Of a DNA stretch of 42,470 nucleotides, positions 1 through 9,700 are shown piece after piece. The stretch lies in NCBI GenBank assembly GCA_014860565.1, contig JACZJN010000058.1, positions 1 to 42,470 of the forward strand. Direction: 5' to 3'. Numbering within the stretch: position 1 is the first letter of the stretch; each line of letters starts with the position of its first letter. The notes under the pieces were generated by a model. It saw only the letters and a program-made list of their open reading frames with translations. It searched no databases and had not been told where the DNA came from. The position numbers were made by a program, and so were the translations under genes. The stretch is from Bacteroidota bacterium (GTDB taxonomy: Bacteria; Bacteroidota; Ignavibacteria; SZUA-365).

Positions 1-574
1 GGATGTAGAAGGAGACCTGCAACGGACCATCGCCGTTAGTGACGGAGGCGTTGACGAGACGCTGGCGCTTGCAGTGGCGATCGAGTATGTCGATGTAGGC
101 GGGATGGGCGTCGTCACCGGCGTCGTAACTGAACTGCAGAAAGTATTCTTTCCGCTGCGGCGCGAGCAAAGGCACGCGCGCAAGCAGGTACACGACGCCG
201 CCGATGGCCACGGTGCCGACGAGGGCGATGGCCTGGGCACCGGCGCCGGCGGCGAGTCCGGCCGCGAGCGAGAAGAAAATGAAGACGATGTCGAGCGTCT
301 CCTTGACGGCGGTGCGGAATCGGATGATGGACATCGCCCCCACGAGGCCGAACGCCCGCGCGAGACTGTTGCCGATGATCATGATCACCATCGCGGTGAT
401 GAGCGTGAGCAACACCATGGAACTGAGGAAGGAAGGCGGATAACCCGGCGTGCTCGTGGTCTTTTTGTACAGCCATGCGATGAACATGCCGCAGAGGAAG
501 GCGACGAGCAGGTTGACGAGAATGTCTCCCACGGACATCGGGAGCAGATCCAGGTTTTGCAGATCAGTGAGCAT
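1..574 (-). CDS. DUF4956 family membrane protein (3' end outside window)
   Basis: The frame is open from an ATG at 574 to the left edge of the window, so 191 codons are visible and the C-terminus is missing. Hydrophobic segments lie at about residues 12-34, 48-66, 86-105 and 107-127. Between the second and third is the signature GNSLARAFGLVGAMSIIRFR, followed by TAVKETLDI, which I recognise as the core of DUF4956. The visible part continues into a soluble C-terminal section. The biochemical role of the family is unknown; it often travels with VTC-domain and CotH genes, as here. The start overlaps the end of the VTC gene by 11 bases, which suggests translational coupling in the six-gene cluster. 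Family call is confident; function is not. Confidence 0.88.
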   Translation of the reverse strand, partial: MLTDLQNLDLLPMSVGDILVNLLVAFLCGMFIAWLYKKTTSTPGYPPSFLSSMVLLTLITAMVIMIIGNSLARAFGLVGAMSIIRFRTAVKETLDIVFIFFSLAAGLAAGAGAQAIALVGTVAIGGVVYLLARVPLLAPQRKEYFLQFSYDAGDDAHPAYIDILDRHCKRQRLVNASVTNGDGPLQVSFYI

Positions 575-1286
575 GAGCGTCCAGGCTGAGTGTGTACTTC
601 GATAACGCGAGGCGGCGCAGCTGATACTGCTCGAGCTGCGCGCGCAGCCAGCCCGGCACGCCGCGGGTGAACTTTACCTCGAGTATGCAGTGCTGACGCA
701 TGACGGGTAAAAGCGCGCCGTCGGAATACAAGGCGTCGGGAGACGACGTGCGCGCGGCGCGCAGATGCTTGTCGATGGTTACCCGCAAATCGCCGAATCC
801 GTTGACGGTGTAGGCCTCACGGTCGTAGACGATCAGCGCCACCGGACGCAGCGCTTTCCGATCGTAGTCGCGGAAAAACCGTTCTGCGTTCGCGGGATGT
901 ATACCGTCGCCGTGCTTTTTCTCTACGTGCCGATCAAAGTCCCGGTCGGCGATCAGCGTCCCTATGGCGTCGACGGCCAGACCGCAGCGGTATTTGGTCA
1001 GATAAGCGCCGACCTTTTCCTTGATCTCCAGAAATGCGCGCGCTCCTGCGGATGCGTCGTTGTAGGCGCGGATGCGGTACTTGCGGCGAACGCGGACGCC
1101 TTCCACTTTCTCCCGGTATGCGGCAAAGCGCGGCGTGTCGAGATACACCGAACGCACGGTGTATTCCAGGTCGGGCGACATTTTCGCATACTTGTCGGGC
1201 TGCATGTGCAGCAGCAGGCTGCGGCGCAGGGCCGGAATGCGGTCCAGGGGAAGCAGGTACTTGTATTCGAGCTTGGGATACGGCAT
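564..1286 (-). CDS. VTC-domain (polyphosphate polymerase-like) protein
   Basis: This 240-residue protein consists of a single VTC/CYTH-type tunnel domain. Visible signature elements are EYKYLLP near the start, SVYLDT, the basic strand VRRKYRIRAY, the acidic strand FLEIKEK, and the late strand ILEVKFTRG. These match the pattern of Lys/Arg and Glu residues lining the active-site tunnel in the yeast Vtc4 catalytic domain. The family makes inorganic polyphosphate from ATP in yeast; the bacterial stand-alone versions are mostly uncharacterised, so the substrate here is inference. I chose the ATG at 1286 because it lies 2 bases after the HlyD-like stop and starts directly at the domain; the open frame upstream only overlaps that gene. 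There is no signal peptide, so it is probably cytoplasmic, next to the membrane partner DUF4956. Confidence 0.88.
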   Translation of the reverse strand: MPYPKLEYKYLLPLDRIPALRRSLLLHMQPDKYAKMSPDLEYTVRSVYLDTPRFAAYREKVEGVRVRRKYRIRAYNDASAGARAFLEIKEKVGAYLTKYRCGLAVDAIGTLIADRDFDRHVEKKHGDGIHPANAERFFRDYDRKALRPVALIVYDREAYTVNGFGDLRVTIDKHLRAARTSSPDALYSDGALLPVMRQHCILEVKFTRGVPGWLRAQLEQYQLRRLALSKYTLSLDAHAH

Positions 1287-1288
1287 GG

Positions 1289-2371
1289 CTACATCGTTAT
1301 GCGGGACCACAGGTGAAGCAGATACCCGGAGACGCTGAGCGGCGGGGTCTCGACCCGGCAGCGTGCGATGAGTCCCGGGCGTAAATCCTCGGCTCCGTCG
1401 CGAATTTCTGCGGAAACGACGCACACGGGACGTCCCTTCACGTACTGCACCGCGCGGTCGATGCGGAGGAGTATGGCAGTGCCCGAAAGTCCCGTGAGCG
1501 GGATGTCGAATGCGATGCGGTCTCCCTCGCGCAGTCCCGTGCAATCGCCGATGTCCACCGGCAGCATCAGCACGAGTGCGGATTGGTCCTGTACCGCCAT
1601 CAGCGTGTCGGCGGCCTGCGGATGCAGCAGCACGCCGCTCAACGGCGCGATGTGCGTGAAGCGGTTCATGCGCAGCCGCACGGCGGCGATTTCATCCTCC
1701 AGCGCCGCGGCCTGGGCTTCCATCTGGCGCACGTCTTCCGGCTTGCGTCCGCTGGTGGCGGCGGCGAGCTGGGCCTCGGCCACGGCGACGCCGGCGCGCA
1801 GCACTTCGAGCCGGTCGCGCGATAACTCGAATTCCTCATCCGATAGTATTTTTTTCTGATGCGGTTCGGCCTGACGCGCATGCAGATGCTGCTGCTCGTC
1901 GAAAGCGGCCCGCGCCTGTGCGAGCGCCCCGTGCGACTGCTGTACGACCGCGGGTTTGTCTCCGCTGCGGGCCGATGCCTCGGCGGCATGCGCAACGTCG
2001 AGCGCGCCTTCGAGCGCCGCGAGCTGCTGCGCGAGTTCGGGCGAGGTCACCCAGCCGATCGTGTCGCCTTCCTGCACCGAGGCGGCGGTGAGCACCGCGG
2101 GCGAGAGCACGAAATGCATGGCGTCGCCGCGCTCGGGCTGCGTGACGGAATACTGCTCCACCACGCCCGTGCCGTTGCTGCGCACGAGCGATGTCAGCTG
2201 TCCGTTGTCCGTCCGGAGCAGCACCCATTCACGTGCGGGCAGCAGACGTCCGAAGACGGTGGCCGACATGGGAATGCGGATCGGGAGCAGCGCGAGCACA
2301 AGCGCAAGTACCGCGAGGGCGCCGATGGCATAGAGGATGCGGTGACGCGAGATATGGGGAAGGGTTGTCAT
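1289..2371 (-). CDS. HlyD-family periplasmic adaptor-like protein
   Basis: A 360-residue protein with one N-terminal membrane anchor (about residues 11-31) and a short cytoplasmic tail. A beta region follows, then a long helical stretch (about 120-240, rich in Ala, Glu, Gln and Arg, likely coiled-coil hairpin) and a second beta region containing FTHIAPLSGVLLHP, typical of the barrel-sandwich half of membrane fusion proteins. It ends with PGLIARCRVETPPLSVSGYL. Such proteins bridge an inner-membrane transporter to an outer-membrane channel, but no transporter ATPase, permease or TolC-like gene is adjacent. The ATG at 2371 shares one base with the preceding stop (TGATG). In this cluster it may hand material made at the membrane to the surface enzymes; that is inference. 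Confidence 0.8.
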   Translation of the reverse strand: MTTLPHISRHRILYAIGALAVLALVLALLPIRIPMSATVFGRLLPAREWVLLRTDNGQLTSLVRSNGTGVVEQYSVTQPERGDAMHFVLSPAVLTAASVQEGDTIGWVTSPELAQQLAALEGALDVAHAAEASARSGDKPAVVQQSHGALAQARAAFDEQQHLHARQAEPHQKKILSDEEFELSRDRLEVLRAGVAVAEAQLAAATSGRKPEDVRQMEAQAAALEDEIAAVRLRMNRFTHIAPLSGVLLHPQAADTLMAVQDQSALVLMLPVDIGDCTGLREGDRIAFDIPLTGLSGTAILLRIDRAVQYVKGRPVCVVSAEIRDGAEDLRPGLIARCRVETPPLSVSGYLLHLWSRITM

Positions 2372-3963
2372 CAGTAACGGATCATTTTTCCATCCGCGCA
2401 CGCGCTGCCGCTGCGGATGCGGTAATAATAGATGCCCGGAGATACGGCGCGTCCCGCGGCGTCGCGGCCGTCCCACCACAACTGCCCCGTGCCCGGCGCG
2501 AACTGCTCGCGCGAGAGGCGGCGCACTTCCCGGCCGAGGGCGTCGTGCAGCACGAGTTCCACCGTACCAGCGGCGGGTGTCGTGTAGGATATCATCGTCG
2601 ACGAGGGAAAGGGATTCGGCGCGTTCCACGCCGTGAGCACGGGTGCGTTGGGCAGCCCGGCACCCGCGTCCGCGGTGTGCAGGGCCGCAAGTCCGCTGTA
2701 GTCCGCCGGGTAACGCAGCGACCGCGCGACTTCCTTGCTGTAATTGTATTCCCACACCATGGTGCCGTCGGGCGCCACTTCGCGGAAGTCTCCTTCTGTC
2801 GCCTCGGTCAGATAGGTGTTGCCGTTGGACAGCCGCTGATTGCCGCCGAGATGCGCCGAGAAAAAGCTGTTTCCGGCGCTGTAGGACCAGGCGGGTACGG
2901 CCGGACCAAACGCCTGTCCGGCGTCGTGCACGAACTTCCCTTCCCCGTCGAGCGGAGGTGCGATTTCCACGATCACCGAGGCGCGTGCGCGCGCGGCGTT
3001 GTTGAAGGCGAGAATGTTTCCCGCGCCGGGATATCCCGCAGGCACCCACGCCGAACAGTGTACGACGTCGAAGACCACCGGACCCGGCGCGCCGTAATTC
3101 GCGGGGTTGCCCCAGCGGTAGAGGATGTCGCCGCCCCTGCCGTGCCGTCCGCCCGTATGTCCGGCAGCCTCGGCGGTGGTGGTGCTGTGGTCGATGACGT
3201 AAATCTCGTTCATGAAATGGGAACTGATCACGATCAGGTCAGCTTCGGGATTGTAACTGACACCGTTGATGTGCAGCCAGTCGCCCCCGCCCGGCATCTG
3301 CGCGTTCGAGATCAGATTGACATTGAACAGCTCAGGGTGCTCTGCGATCACACCGTAGTCCGGCTTCGAGGGATCGCGGTCCTGCACGAGATGATCCCAT
3401 GCGTGCCATTCCCAGACGATCGTGCCGGTGCCTCCTGCGGGCGCCACTTCCACGATGTGATCGGGCCACATGACCTGGGCGTTCTGCCGCCCCATGGCCG
3501 TCGCCTCGGCGGCGGACTTCGCCTCCCAGGCGATCAGAAGCACGTTGCCGTTGGGCATCGGCTCGATGTCATGATGCGCGATCCAGGTCGGCCCGGAATA
3601 CATAAACGACCACACCACCCTTCCGCTCCAGTCGATTTTCTCGATGAGCCCGCTGCTCGCCGCGCCGCGCATCTGCGCGTTGGCGACGGAACCCGGACGC
3701 AGCAGCAACCCGTCGGGCAGAAGATACGTCGCATACCCGCCGGGGGAACTGTGCGTCCAGGTGTGCACGGTCTTCCCCTGCATGTCGATCAAGTACGTCG
3801 TGCGTCCGTTGGTCGGACTGAACAGCGTGTATCCGTCGAGCGGCTGCTGGGCCCGTGCAACAGTGCCCGCGAGAAGGATGAACAGCAGCGCCGTGATCAT
3901 CGCCTGGAGCGGCGCGCTCCGGCGCGCCGGCCTGCGTCGGGGGGATACGTTTTTCCCCTTCAT
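2371..3963 (-). CDS. Arylsulfotransferase (ASST)-like protein with T9SS sorting domain
   Basis: A 530-residue exported protein. The basic N-terminus and hydrophobic stretch to about residue 38 (ending ARAQ) form a signal peptide. The body is a six-bladed-propeller type of the ASST family, with repeated histidine-centred motifs: HHDIEPMPNGN (130-140), WEWHAWDH (184-191), DWLHING (228-234), SSHFMNEIY (247-255) and VVHCSAW (301-307). Family members move sulfate between phenolic compounds through a histidine. I cannot show that the catalytic histidine is the same one, so the substrate is open. Residues from about 445 form a T9SS C-terminal domain (NAPNPFPSST, DALGREVRRLS, GIYYYRI), so the protein should cross the outer membrane and be surface-attached or released. 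The ATG overlaps the CotH stop (ATGA). Confidence 0.85.
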   Translation of the reverse strand: MKGKNVSPRRRPARRSAPLQAMITALLFILLAGTVARAQQPLDGYTLFSPTNGRTTYLIDMQGKTVHTWTHSSPGGYATYLLPDGLLLRPGSVANAQMRGAASSGLIEKIDWSGRVVWSFMYSGPTWIAHHDIEPMPNGNVLLIAWEAKSAAEATAMGRQNAQVMWPDHIVEVAPAGGTGTIVWEWHAWDHLVQDRDPSKPDYGVIAEHPELFNVNLISNAQMPGGGDWLHINGVSYNPEADLIVISSHFMNEIYVIDHSTTTAEAAGHTGGRHGRGGDILYRWGNPANYGAPGPVVFDVVHCSAWVPAGYPGAGNILAFNNAARARASVIVEIAPPLDGEGKFVHDAGQAFGPAVPAWSYSAGNSFFSAHLGGNQRLSNGNTYLTEATEGDFREVAPDGTMVWEYNYSKEVARSLRYPADYSGLAALHTADAGAGLPNAPVLTAWNAPNPFPSSTMISYTTPAAGTVELVLHDALGREVRRLSREQFAPGTGQLWWDGRDAAGRAVSPGIYYYRIRSGSACADGKMIRY

Positions 3964-5510
3964 CGCAACACCGTGAATTTTCCCGCGGCGCGCTGCACGA
4001 CGCCGGAGGCGGTGGTCAGGATCAACTGGTAGAAATGCACGCCTGCGTCGAGATCCTGTCCGGCGATCTGGGTCTCGTATGTTCCGGGCGCCTGCGCGCC
4101 GATCGCGCTGCGGCGCAGTTCGCGGCCGAGCGCGTCAAAGAGGACGAAGGTGACTTCCCCGTTGGTGGGGACGACGAATGCGACGCTCGTCTGCGCTGTG
4201 ACGGGATTGGGATAATTCCACGCGGTGAGGAGCGCGCTCTCCGGCACGGCGTCCGTCGACATGCTGGCGTAGTTCAGCAGCTGCGTGCGCAGGTTCTGAT
4301 TGCGCAGCTGCGAAAAACGCGTCAAACCCGGCACCGGCATGTTGGGACCCACCATCACGTCGCGATCCATGTTGTCGAGAAACTGCTGGTAGGAATACAG
4401 CTTGTTCTGATCGGCCTGCACCCACGGATCGATCAGCGGCTTCCAGCGCGCGATCTGCGCGGCAATGCTGTCTTCGTGGGCCGGACCCGCGACCAGACTC
4501 GCGATCGCGCGGAGATAGCGCGCGCGCAGAAGGTCGTCGCCCAGGATGCGGCGGTTGAGCGGACGGCGGTTCAAATTGCTGATGTTGAGCACGTCCTGTG
4601 TAAACACGTTCCAGTTGTTGGAATAGGAGCCGAAGCCTTCGTTGATGTCCCAGGGAATGAAGGTGAACTGCCCGGTGCTCTCGTCGTCGTACACGTAGAA
4701 GTTGCGTCCCGAACCGGTATAGCTGTCGAAGTTCGACATCACCATGTTGAACGCCAGCAGCTGGATGGCGCTTTCGAACTCGATCCATGCGCCGAGCTGA
4801 TCGCGGAATTGCGCGTCCGGAACGCTGCTGAGCCGGTTGATCATGGTGATGAAGCGCGTCCAGTCGTCGGCTTTCTCATTCGTCTTCAGCTCATATTCCG
4901 CGCGATAGCTGTCGGCCGCATCGCCGCGGTACTCGAGCGATGCGCCATTGTCGGCGGCCTTGTAGAGGTTGAAGCCGTTGTCGGTGAAATGACGCTTGAG
5001 GAATTTCTTGTCCACCTGCTCGACCATGGTGAACAGTCCGAGCAGATTGCCGTCCACCTTGATGGCGGCGAAAGCCGTGCGCGGCGCATGCATGCGCGTG
5101 GCGATCATGTCGTAGCAGATTTTCTCGCGCAGAAAAGTCGGATCCTTCGTGGCGTTGCTGAAGTTCAGCGTCTCCACGTCATAGCATTCCTGCTTGCTGC
5201 GGTATTTGTCGAAGGCGAACTTGAGCGGCTTCTTCGGCGTGTTGCGCGACATGTTGTACGAGGAGTTTCCCTTGTAGCGCACGCCGACGCTGTCGAAGAC
5301 CAGCCCCTCGTACTCGATGCGCGCGGGAATGTACTCCTCGCCGTTCTCGTACCAGTACTTGAGCGAGTCTTCCCAGTCCGGGTAGTAAAACGTGATGTTG
5401 AACTCGTGCACGTAGCTGTCATCGAAGAGCAGTGCGGTGGAGTCGATATCCTGCGCGCGCAGCGCGGCACCGCAGAGGAAAAGAGGGAGGAGAAGCAGAG
5501 CGGTTTTCAT
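3960..5510 (-). CDS. CotH kinase family protein with T9SS sorting domain
   Basis: A 516-residue secreted protein with a clear signal peptide (residues 1-19, ending LRAQ). The CotH atypical kinase fold is recognisable from VRYKGNSSYN (77-86), the lysine-rich KKPLKFAFDKY, the strand DGNLLGLFTMVEQVDKKFLK (153-172), RNFYVYDD (269-276) and the metal-site motif IPWDINEGFG (285-294). CotH of Bacillus spores phosphorylates coat proteins; extracellular homologues are mostly unstudied. Residues from about 430 form a T9SS sorting domain (WNYPNPVTAQTS, DALGREL, GVHFYQL). The gene sits 18 bases after the SUMF1-fold lipoprotein and overlaps the ASST gene by 4 bases. A surface-exposed kinase would need an extracellular phosphate donor, which makes its linkage to a VTC-domain protein notable. 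The family call is firm and the activity inferred. Confidence 0.9.
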   Translation of the reverse strand: MKTALLLLPLFLCGAALRAQDIDSTALLFDDSYVHEFNITFYYPDWEDSLKYWYENGEEYIPARIEYEGLVFDSVGVRYKGNSSYNMSRNTPKKPLKFAFDKYRSKQECYDVETLNFSNATKDPTFLREKICYDMIATRMHAPRTAFAAIKVDGNLLGLFTMVEQVDKKFLKRHFTDNGFNLYKAADNGASLEYRGDAADSYRAEYELKTNEKADDWTRFITMINRLSSVPDAQFRDQLGAWIEFESAIQLLAFNMVMSNFDSYTGSGRNFYVYDDESTGQFTFIPWDINEGFGSYSNNWNVFTQDVLNISNLNRRPLNRRILGDDLLRARYLRAIASLVAGPAHEDSIAAQIARWKPLIDPWVQADQNKLYSYQQFLDNMDRDVMVGPNMPVPGLTRFSQLRNQNLRTQLLNYASMSTDAVPESALLTAWNYPNPVTAQTSVAFVVPTNGEVTFVLFDALGRELRRSAIGAQAPGTYETQIAGQDLDAGVHFYQLILTTASGVVQRAAGKFTVLR

Positions 5511-5528
5511 TCGTCCGGGATCCTTCGT

Positions 5529-6485
5529 TTACTGTGCCGTGCGCACGGCACGGAATCCGATGAAGTTGTACAGATAGTCGGGAGTGCTGAATTCGCGGTT
5601 CGTCGCGCGCAGATGCGGCGCCTCGTTGCCCCAGCTGCCGCCGCGCAGCGTATGCCAGTCGCCGCTTGCCGGTCCTTCGGGATCCGCGATCACGCCCGTG
5701 CCGTAATAGGTCGCGTCGTACCAGTCATGACACCACTCCCATGCGTTGCCGACCATATCGTAGAGGCCGAAGGCGTTTGCGGTGCGCGAAGCGGCCGCGG
5801 CAAAGCCGAAGCGCGCGTCGTCAGAACCGAAATTCCAGGAATTCCCGGCCCAGACGGCGTGGGCGCCGATCTCGGTGCTGTCGCCGGAGGAAAGCGGATA
5901 GCCCGCGGCGTTCTTTCCCCAGAAAAAATCGAAATTCACGCCGCCGCGGCAGGCATATTCCCACTCCGCCTCGGTCGGAAGGCGATACCCGGATTTGCTG
6001 AGATCCGCCGTCACCCCTTCGAGCGCGCAGCCGTTGCCCGGCGTACCGAGAATGCTTGCGTACGCATACACGGGCGCCAGACCTTCGGCCTTGCTGCGTG
6101 CGTTGCAGTAGAGCACGGCATCGCCCCATTCGACCAGATACGCGGGGATACGCGATCCGACACCGTAGGGCTCGGTCCAGTCGGGAGTGGAATACGCGGC
6201 ATATTCGGCGCGCATGATGCGCTCGTACTCGCCCTGCGTCACCTCGGTGGTATCAATCCAGTAGCTGCGCGAAAAACTCACCGCGCGTACCGGCTGTTCG
6301 TCGGCGTTGCCGTCGGCCGACCCCATCTGGAAGGACTTCCCTTTCGCCTCCACCAGCACCATGCCGCCGCTTCGCTGCAGCGTGGGAACGGGGTTGGGAT
6401 CGTTCCCGTTGCCGTCGCTCGAATCACAGGACGAAAATGCGGCCACGAGGGCGAACGCTGCGATGATGCCGTGGATGGATCGCAT
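5529..6485 (-). CDS. SUMF1/FGE-fold lipoprotein, catalytic cysteines absent
   Basis: A 318-residue protein starting at the ATG at 6485, which has a GGAG ribosome site 8 bases upstream. The N-terminus has a lipoprotein signal with Cys at about residue 21. The rest is the formylglycine-generating-enzyme (SUMF1) fold: MVLVEAKGKSFQMGSADG, DTTEVTQGEYERIM, RLPTEAEWEYACRGG, FGLYDMVGNAWEWCHDWY, LRGGSWGNEAPHLRATNR and a final FIGFRAV. True sulfatase-activating enzymes have a cysteine pair just after the RGGS motif; here that segment has none, so it is probably not an active FGE. Related cysteine-less lipoproteins (GldJ/GldK type) are structural parts of gliding/T9SS machinery, but assignment to them is not secure. 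It is the first gene of the six-gene minus-strand cluster. Confidence 0.85.
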   Translation of the reverse strand: MRSIHGIIAAFALVAAFSSCDSSDGNGNDPNPVPTLQRSGGMVLVEAKGKSFQMGSADGNADEQPVRAVSFSRSYWIDTTEVTQGEYERIMRAEYAAYSTPDWTEPYGVGSRIPAYLVEWGDAVLYCNARSKAEGLAPVYAYASILGTPGNGCALEGVTADLSKSGYRLPTEAEWEYACRGGVNFDFFWGKNAAGYPLSSGDSTEIGAHAVWAGNSWNFGSDDARFGFAAAASRTANAFGLYDMVGNAWEWCHDWYDATYYGTGVIADPEGPASGDWHTLRGGSWGNEAPHLRATNREFSTPDYLYNFIGFRAVRTAQ

Positions 6486-6780
6486 GGACAGACTCCGGAA
6501 GCGGTGTGGTACGGTATAGGGCGGAAAATGATGGCGCCGGGAAAGAGCTCGAACGCCGGCACGGGAAGTTTGACATTCCAAAAACGAAAAGGTTGCATAA
6601 GATCGACATTCACCTGCGAAAAACCGAACATGCGCCCGTGGGACCTGAAGCGCGCCGACGTGACCTGACGCGAATGGGACCTTCGAAAACCGAACGATTG
6701 TCCAGTTGAGTCAACACGGAGTATAGGATATCTTTCTGCACTACCACGTCCCCCATTGCACCCGTGCGGAGGTACTCGCC
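6486..6780. other. Divergent intergenic region between surface cluster and propeller gene
   Basis: These 295 bases separate two divergent transcription units and hold no convincing gene. On the plus side a weak promoter-like pair is visible: TTGTCC at 6698-6703 and TATAGG at 6722-6727 with an 18-base spacer, followed by TATCTTTC at 6729-6736, close to the TAnnTTTG element of Bacteroidota. A GGAGG at 6768-6772 is the ribosome site for the gene at 6781. I see no clear promoter for the minus-strand cluster. A perfect TTGACA at 6571-6576 lacks a matching -10 at the right distance. Confidence 0.4.
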
Positions 6781-9700
6781 ATGAACATGCGAAGCACGTT
6801 ATCACCGATTCTCATATCAATTTTCCTCCTTCTTTCCACTCCAATCGTCTCCCACGGGCAGACGCTGCAATGGGGACCAACGAATGGTCCGTACGGGTCC
6901 GTGTGCCAGGACCTGGTGATGACGAGTTCCGGCACTTACCTCTTGAACGACGAGCGGAACGGGGTGTGGCGATCGACGGACGCCGGCATGCACTGGCAGC
7001 GTTCCAGTACCGGGCTCTCGATCTACGGCGTGTACGCCCTGGCCATAGCGGCCGACGGCAACGTCCTCGCCGCCACGTATTACGGCGTCAATCGCTCGAC
7101 GGATGACGGAAAAAGCTGGGTGAGTTCCAATACCGGGATTACGCAACAGAATCTGGAGGATATTCTCGCGCTGTCCGACGGCACGGTCCTCGCCACGGCA
7201 TGGGGAGGCGGCCTCTTTCGCAGCACGAATAACGGACAGCTGTGGACGGAGGTGACGCCCGGTCCGGCGGAACTCCGCATCTACTGTCTTCGCAAAACAG
7301 CCGCCGATCATGTCTTTGCGGGCAGCTTCGGCGCTGGTGTTTTCCGCTCCACCGACAAGGGGCTGACCTGGACCGCGCTGTCACTCGGCGGGTACGTCTA
7401 TGATATGGCACAGACCCCCGATGGCATGCTCCATGCTCTCAGGTCCGATGTCGGGCTTTTTCATTCCTCCGACAACGGAGACACCTGGTATAAATCAGAT
7501 GACGGTCTTCCCTACTTCAGAGGCTACGGCTTTGCATCGCGGTCCGCGGGAGAATTGTTTTTTGGCTGCAGCATACCACAGGGCATGTACCGAAGTACGG
7601 ATGCCGGTGCGACGTGGGCGGTGTACAGCGACGGATTTTCCAACGCCATCACGCAGGGAATGTTTCGCGTGGCGAACGGGGATCTCCTTGCGATGACCAA
7701 CGGCGATGGAGTCTACTGTCTGCCGAAGGACAGCAGTGTGTGGTCCGCATGGAATGAAGGAATGCAGGGGACATGGATACGCGCCGTCGCAGTGGCACCG
7801 GACGGATCCATCGCTGCAGGAGGATATGGCGGCGTGTCGATCAGCCGGGATGAGGGTGCTAGCTGGACCAATGCCGGCAGCGGCGTGAAAAGCAGCCTCG
7901 TATACGACCTCCTCTGGATCAATCAGACGTTGTTGGCCGCGGGATATCCCGGAGGCGTCTGCCGGAGCACGGACTTCGGCGTCCATTGGATCCCGATCAA
8001 TTCCGGACAAACCTCCGACCGGCCGACCTGTCTTTCTCTCGACGCCAGCGGGACCTTGTTCTGCGGCACTGACGGCAAGGGTGTTTTTTCTTCCAGCGAC
8101 AACGGTGATACATGGGTCGCCATCAACGACGGACTCACATCGCTCCGCGTGTATGCGCTTTGCGAGGACGCCACCGCGATCTATACTGCCACGGATGACG
8201 GAGTATTCAAGTCGACGAATCAGGGGGCGAACTGGTTTCTCGCATCCTCCGGACTTCCCACGAGTCATGGCAACGCCCTTCTGTCAGTAAATAATCTGCT
8301 CTTCGTCAGCGTGGGCGGGGGCGTTTACCGCTCAAGCGACGGCGGTACGAACTGGAGCCGTTCCGGATTGAATCAGCTTCCCTCCCGCGCCTTCGAAACA
8401 CTCAAGGCCAGCAGCAGCGGATTGATTTTCGCCGGAGGGGATGTCGGGATTTATGCCACGTCCGATGGCGGAGAAAACTGGCAGTACGTCGGCGACGGCC
8501 TTCCAAACAATACGACCTATGATATAGCTTTTGATAGCGCGGGGAAATTATATGCTGCCATCTACGGGAATGGCGTATTCCGTTCTCCTCCGCTGAACAG
8601 TGGACCCGAAGTCACCATCACCACATCCCCGGCGGGTCGGAGCTTCACGGTCGACGGGATGGCCTACACGACGACGCAGACCTTCAACTGGCAGCCGGGA
8701 ACGACGCATGAAATCGGAACGGAATGGACGCAATACGGTCAAACCGGGATCCGCTATGTCTACAGCGGCTGGACCGACGGCGGTGATGTCTCGCACATGA
8801 TTACCGCGCCGATGGGCGCGCAGACGATCACCGCGAATTTCCGCACCGAATATCAGCTGCTGGTGGCGACCGACGGAGCAGGTACGGTCACGCCGCAGTC
8901 AGGATGGTACAATCCCGGGGCGCAGGCGGAATTGCTCGCGACCCCGGAAGCGGGACAAACTTTCCTCCGCTGGGAAGGGACAGGCTCCGGTTCCTATACG
9001 GGCACGAATAACCCGGCAACAGTGACGCTGAACAACCCTGTGACCCAAACCGCCTACTTCTCTGGAAACGCGGCTGGACGGGAAATCACCGTAACCACCG
9101 CACCGTCCGGACGGCGCGTCACGGTGGACGGACAGGATTACTCGAATCGCACGACCTTCACATGGAATGTGGGATCCTCCCATCAGATCAGCACGGCGAG
9201 TCCGCAGCAGGGTTCGCCCGGCATCCGCTATGTGTGGAATTCCTGGAGCAACGCGCAGCCGATGACACACACATACGTCGTGGCCGCCGGTCCGGCAGTG
9301 GAACTCACCGCGAATTTCGATATGGAGTACAGTCTCACGATGACGGCCGGGACGGGAGGAACCGTAAGCCCGGGCACGTCCTGGCACGGCACTGGGACCC
9401 GTGTACAGATTCGCGCTACTCCGCAGGGGGGGTATGAATTCGACCGATGGGTGGGTTCGGGTGTCAGCTCGTATTCGGGCACTGATAATCCCGCGACGGT
9501 GACGATCACGAATGCGATAACGGAAAATGCGGTTTTCCGTCAGGTAACCGATGTAAGGGATGATCCGTCAATGCCACGGACAATGCAATTGGAACAGAAC
9601 GCTCCGAATCCCTGCGCGTCATTCACGGTGTTTTCCTTCGTCCTGCCCCGTGCGCAGGCGGTCTCACTCGTGGTGACCGACCTTCTCGGCCGGGAATGTG

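Noticed and set aside
2191-4032. 613-codon plus-strand open frame antisense to the ASST-like gene
   Set aside because: Same cause: the real gene on the other strand has a signal peptide, family motifs and a T9SS domain; this frame has none.
5529-6485. Sulfatase-modifying enzyme (FGE) function
   Set aside because: The catalytic cysteine pair is missing and no sulfatase gene is nearby.
6554-6570. Second sigma54 promoter (GGCACG)
   Set aside because: No GC follows at the required 10-base spacing.
6571-6600. Strong housekeeping promoter starting at the perfect TTGACA
   Set aside because: The sequence 16-18 bases downstream (around TTGCATAA) is a poor -10, and it lies about 200 bases from the gene.
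4035-6668. 877-codon open frame on the plus strand, antisense to the CotH and SUMF1-fold genes
   Set aside because: It is a mirror frame of two clearly recognisable genes in GC-rich DNA. Its translation shows no domain, signal or ribosome site.
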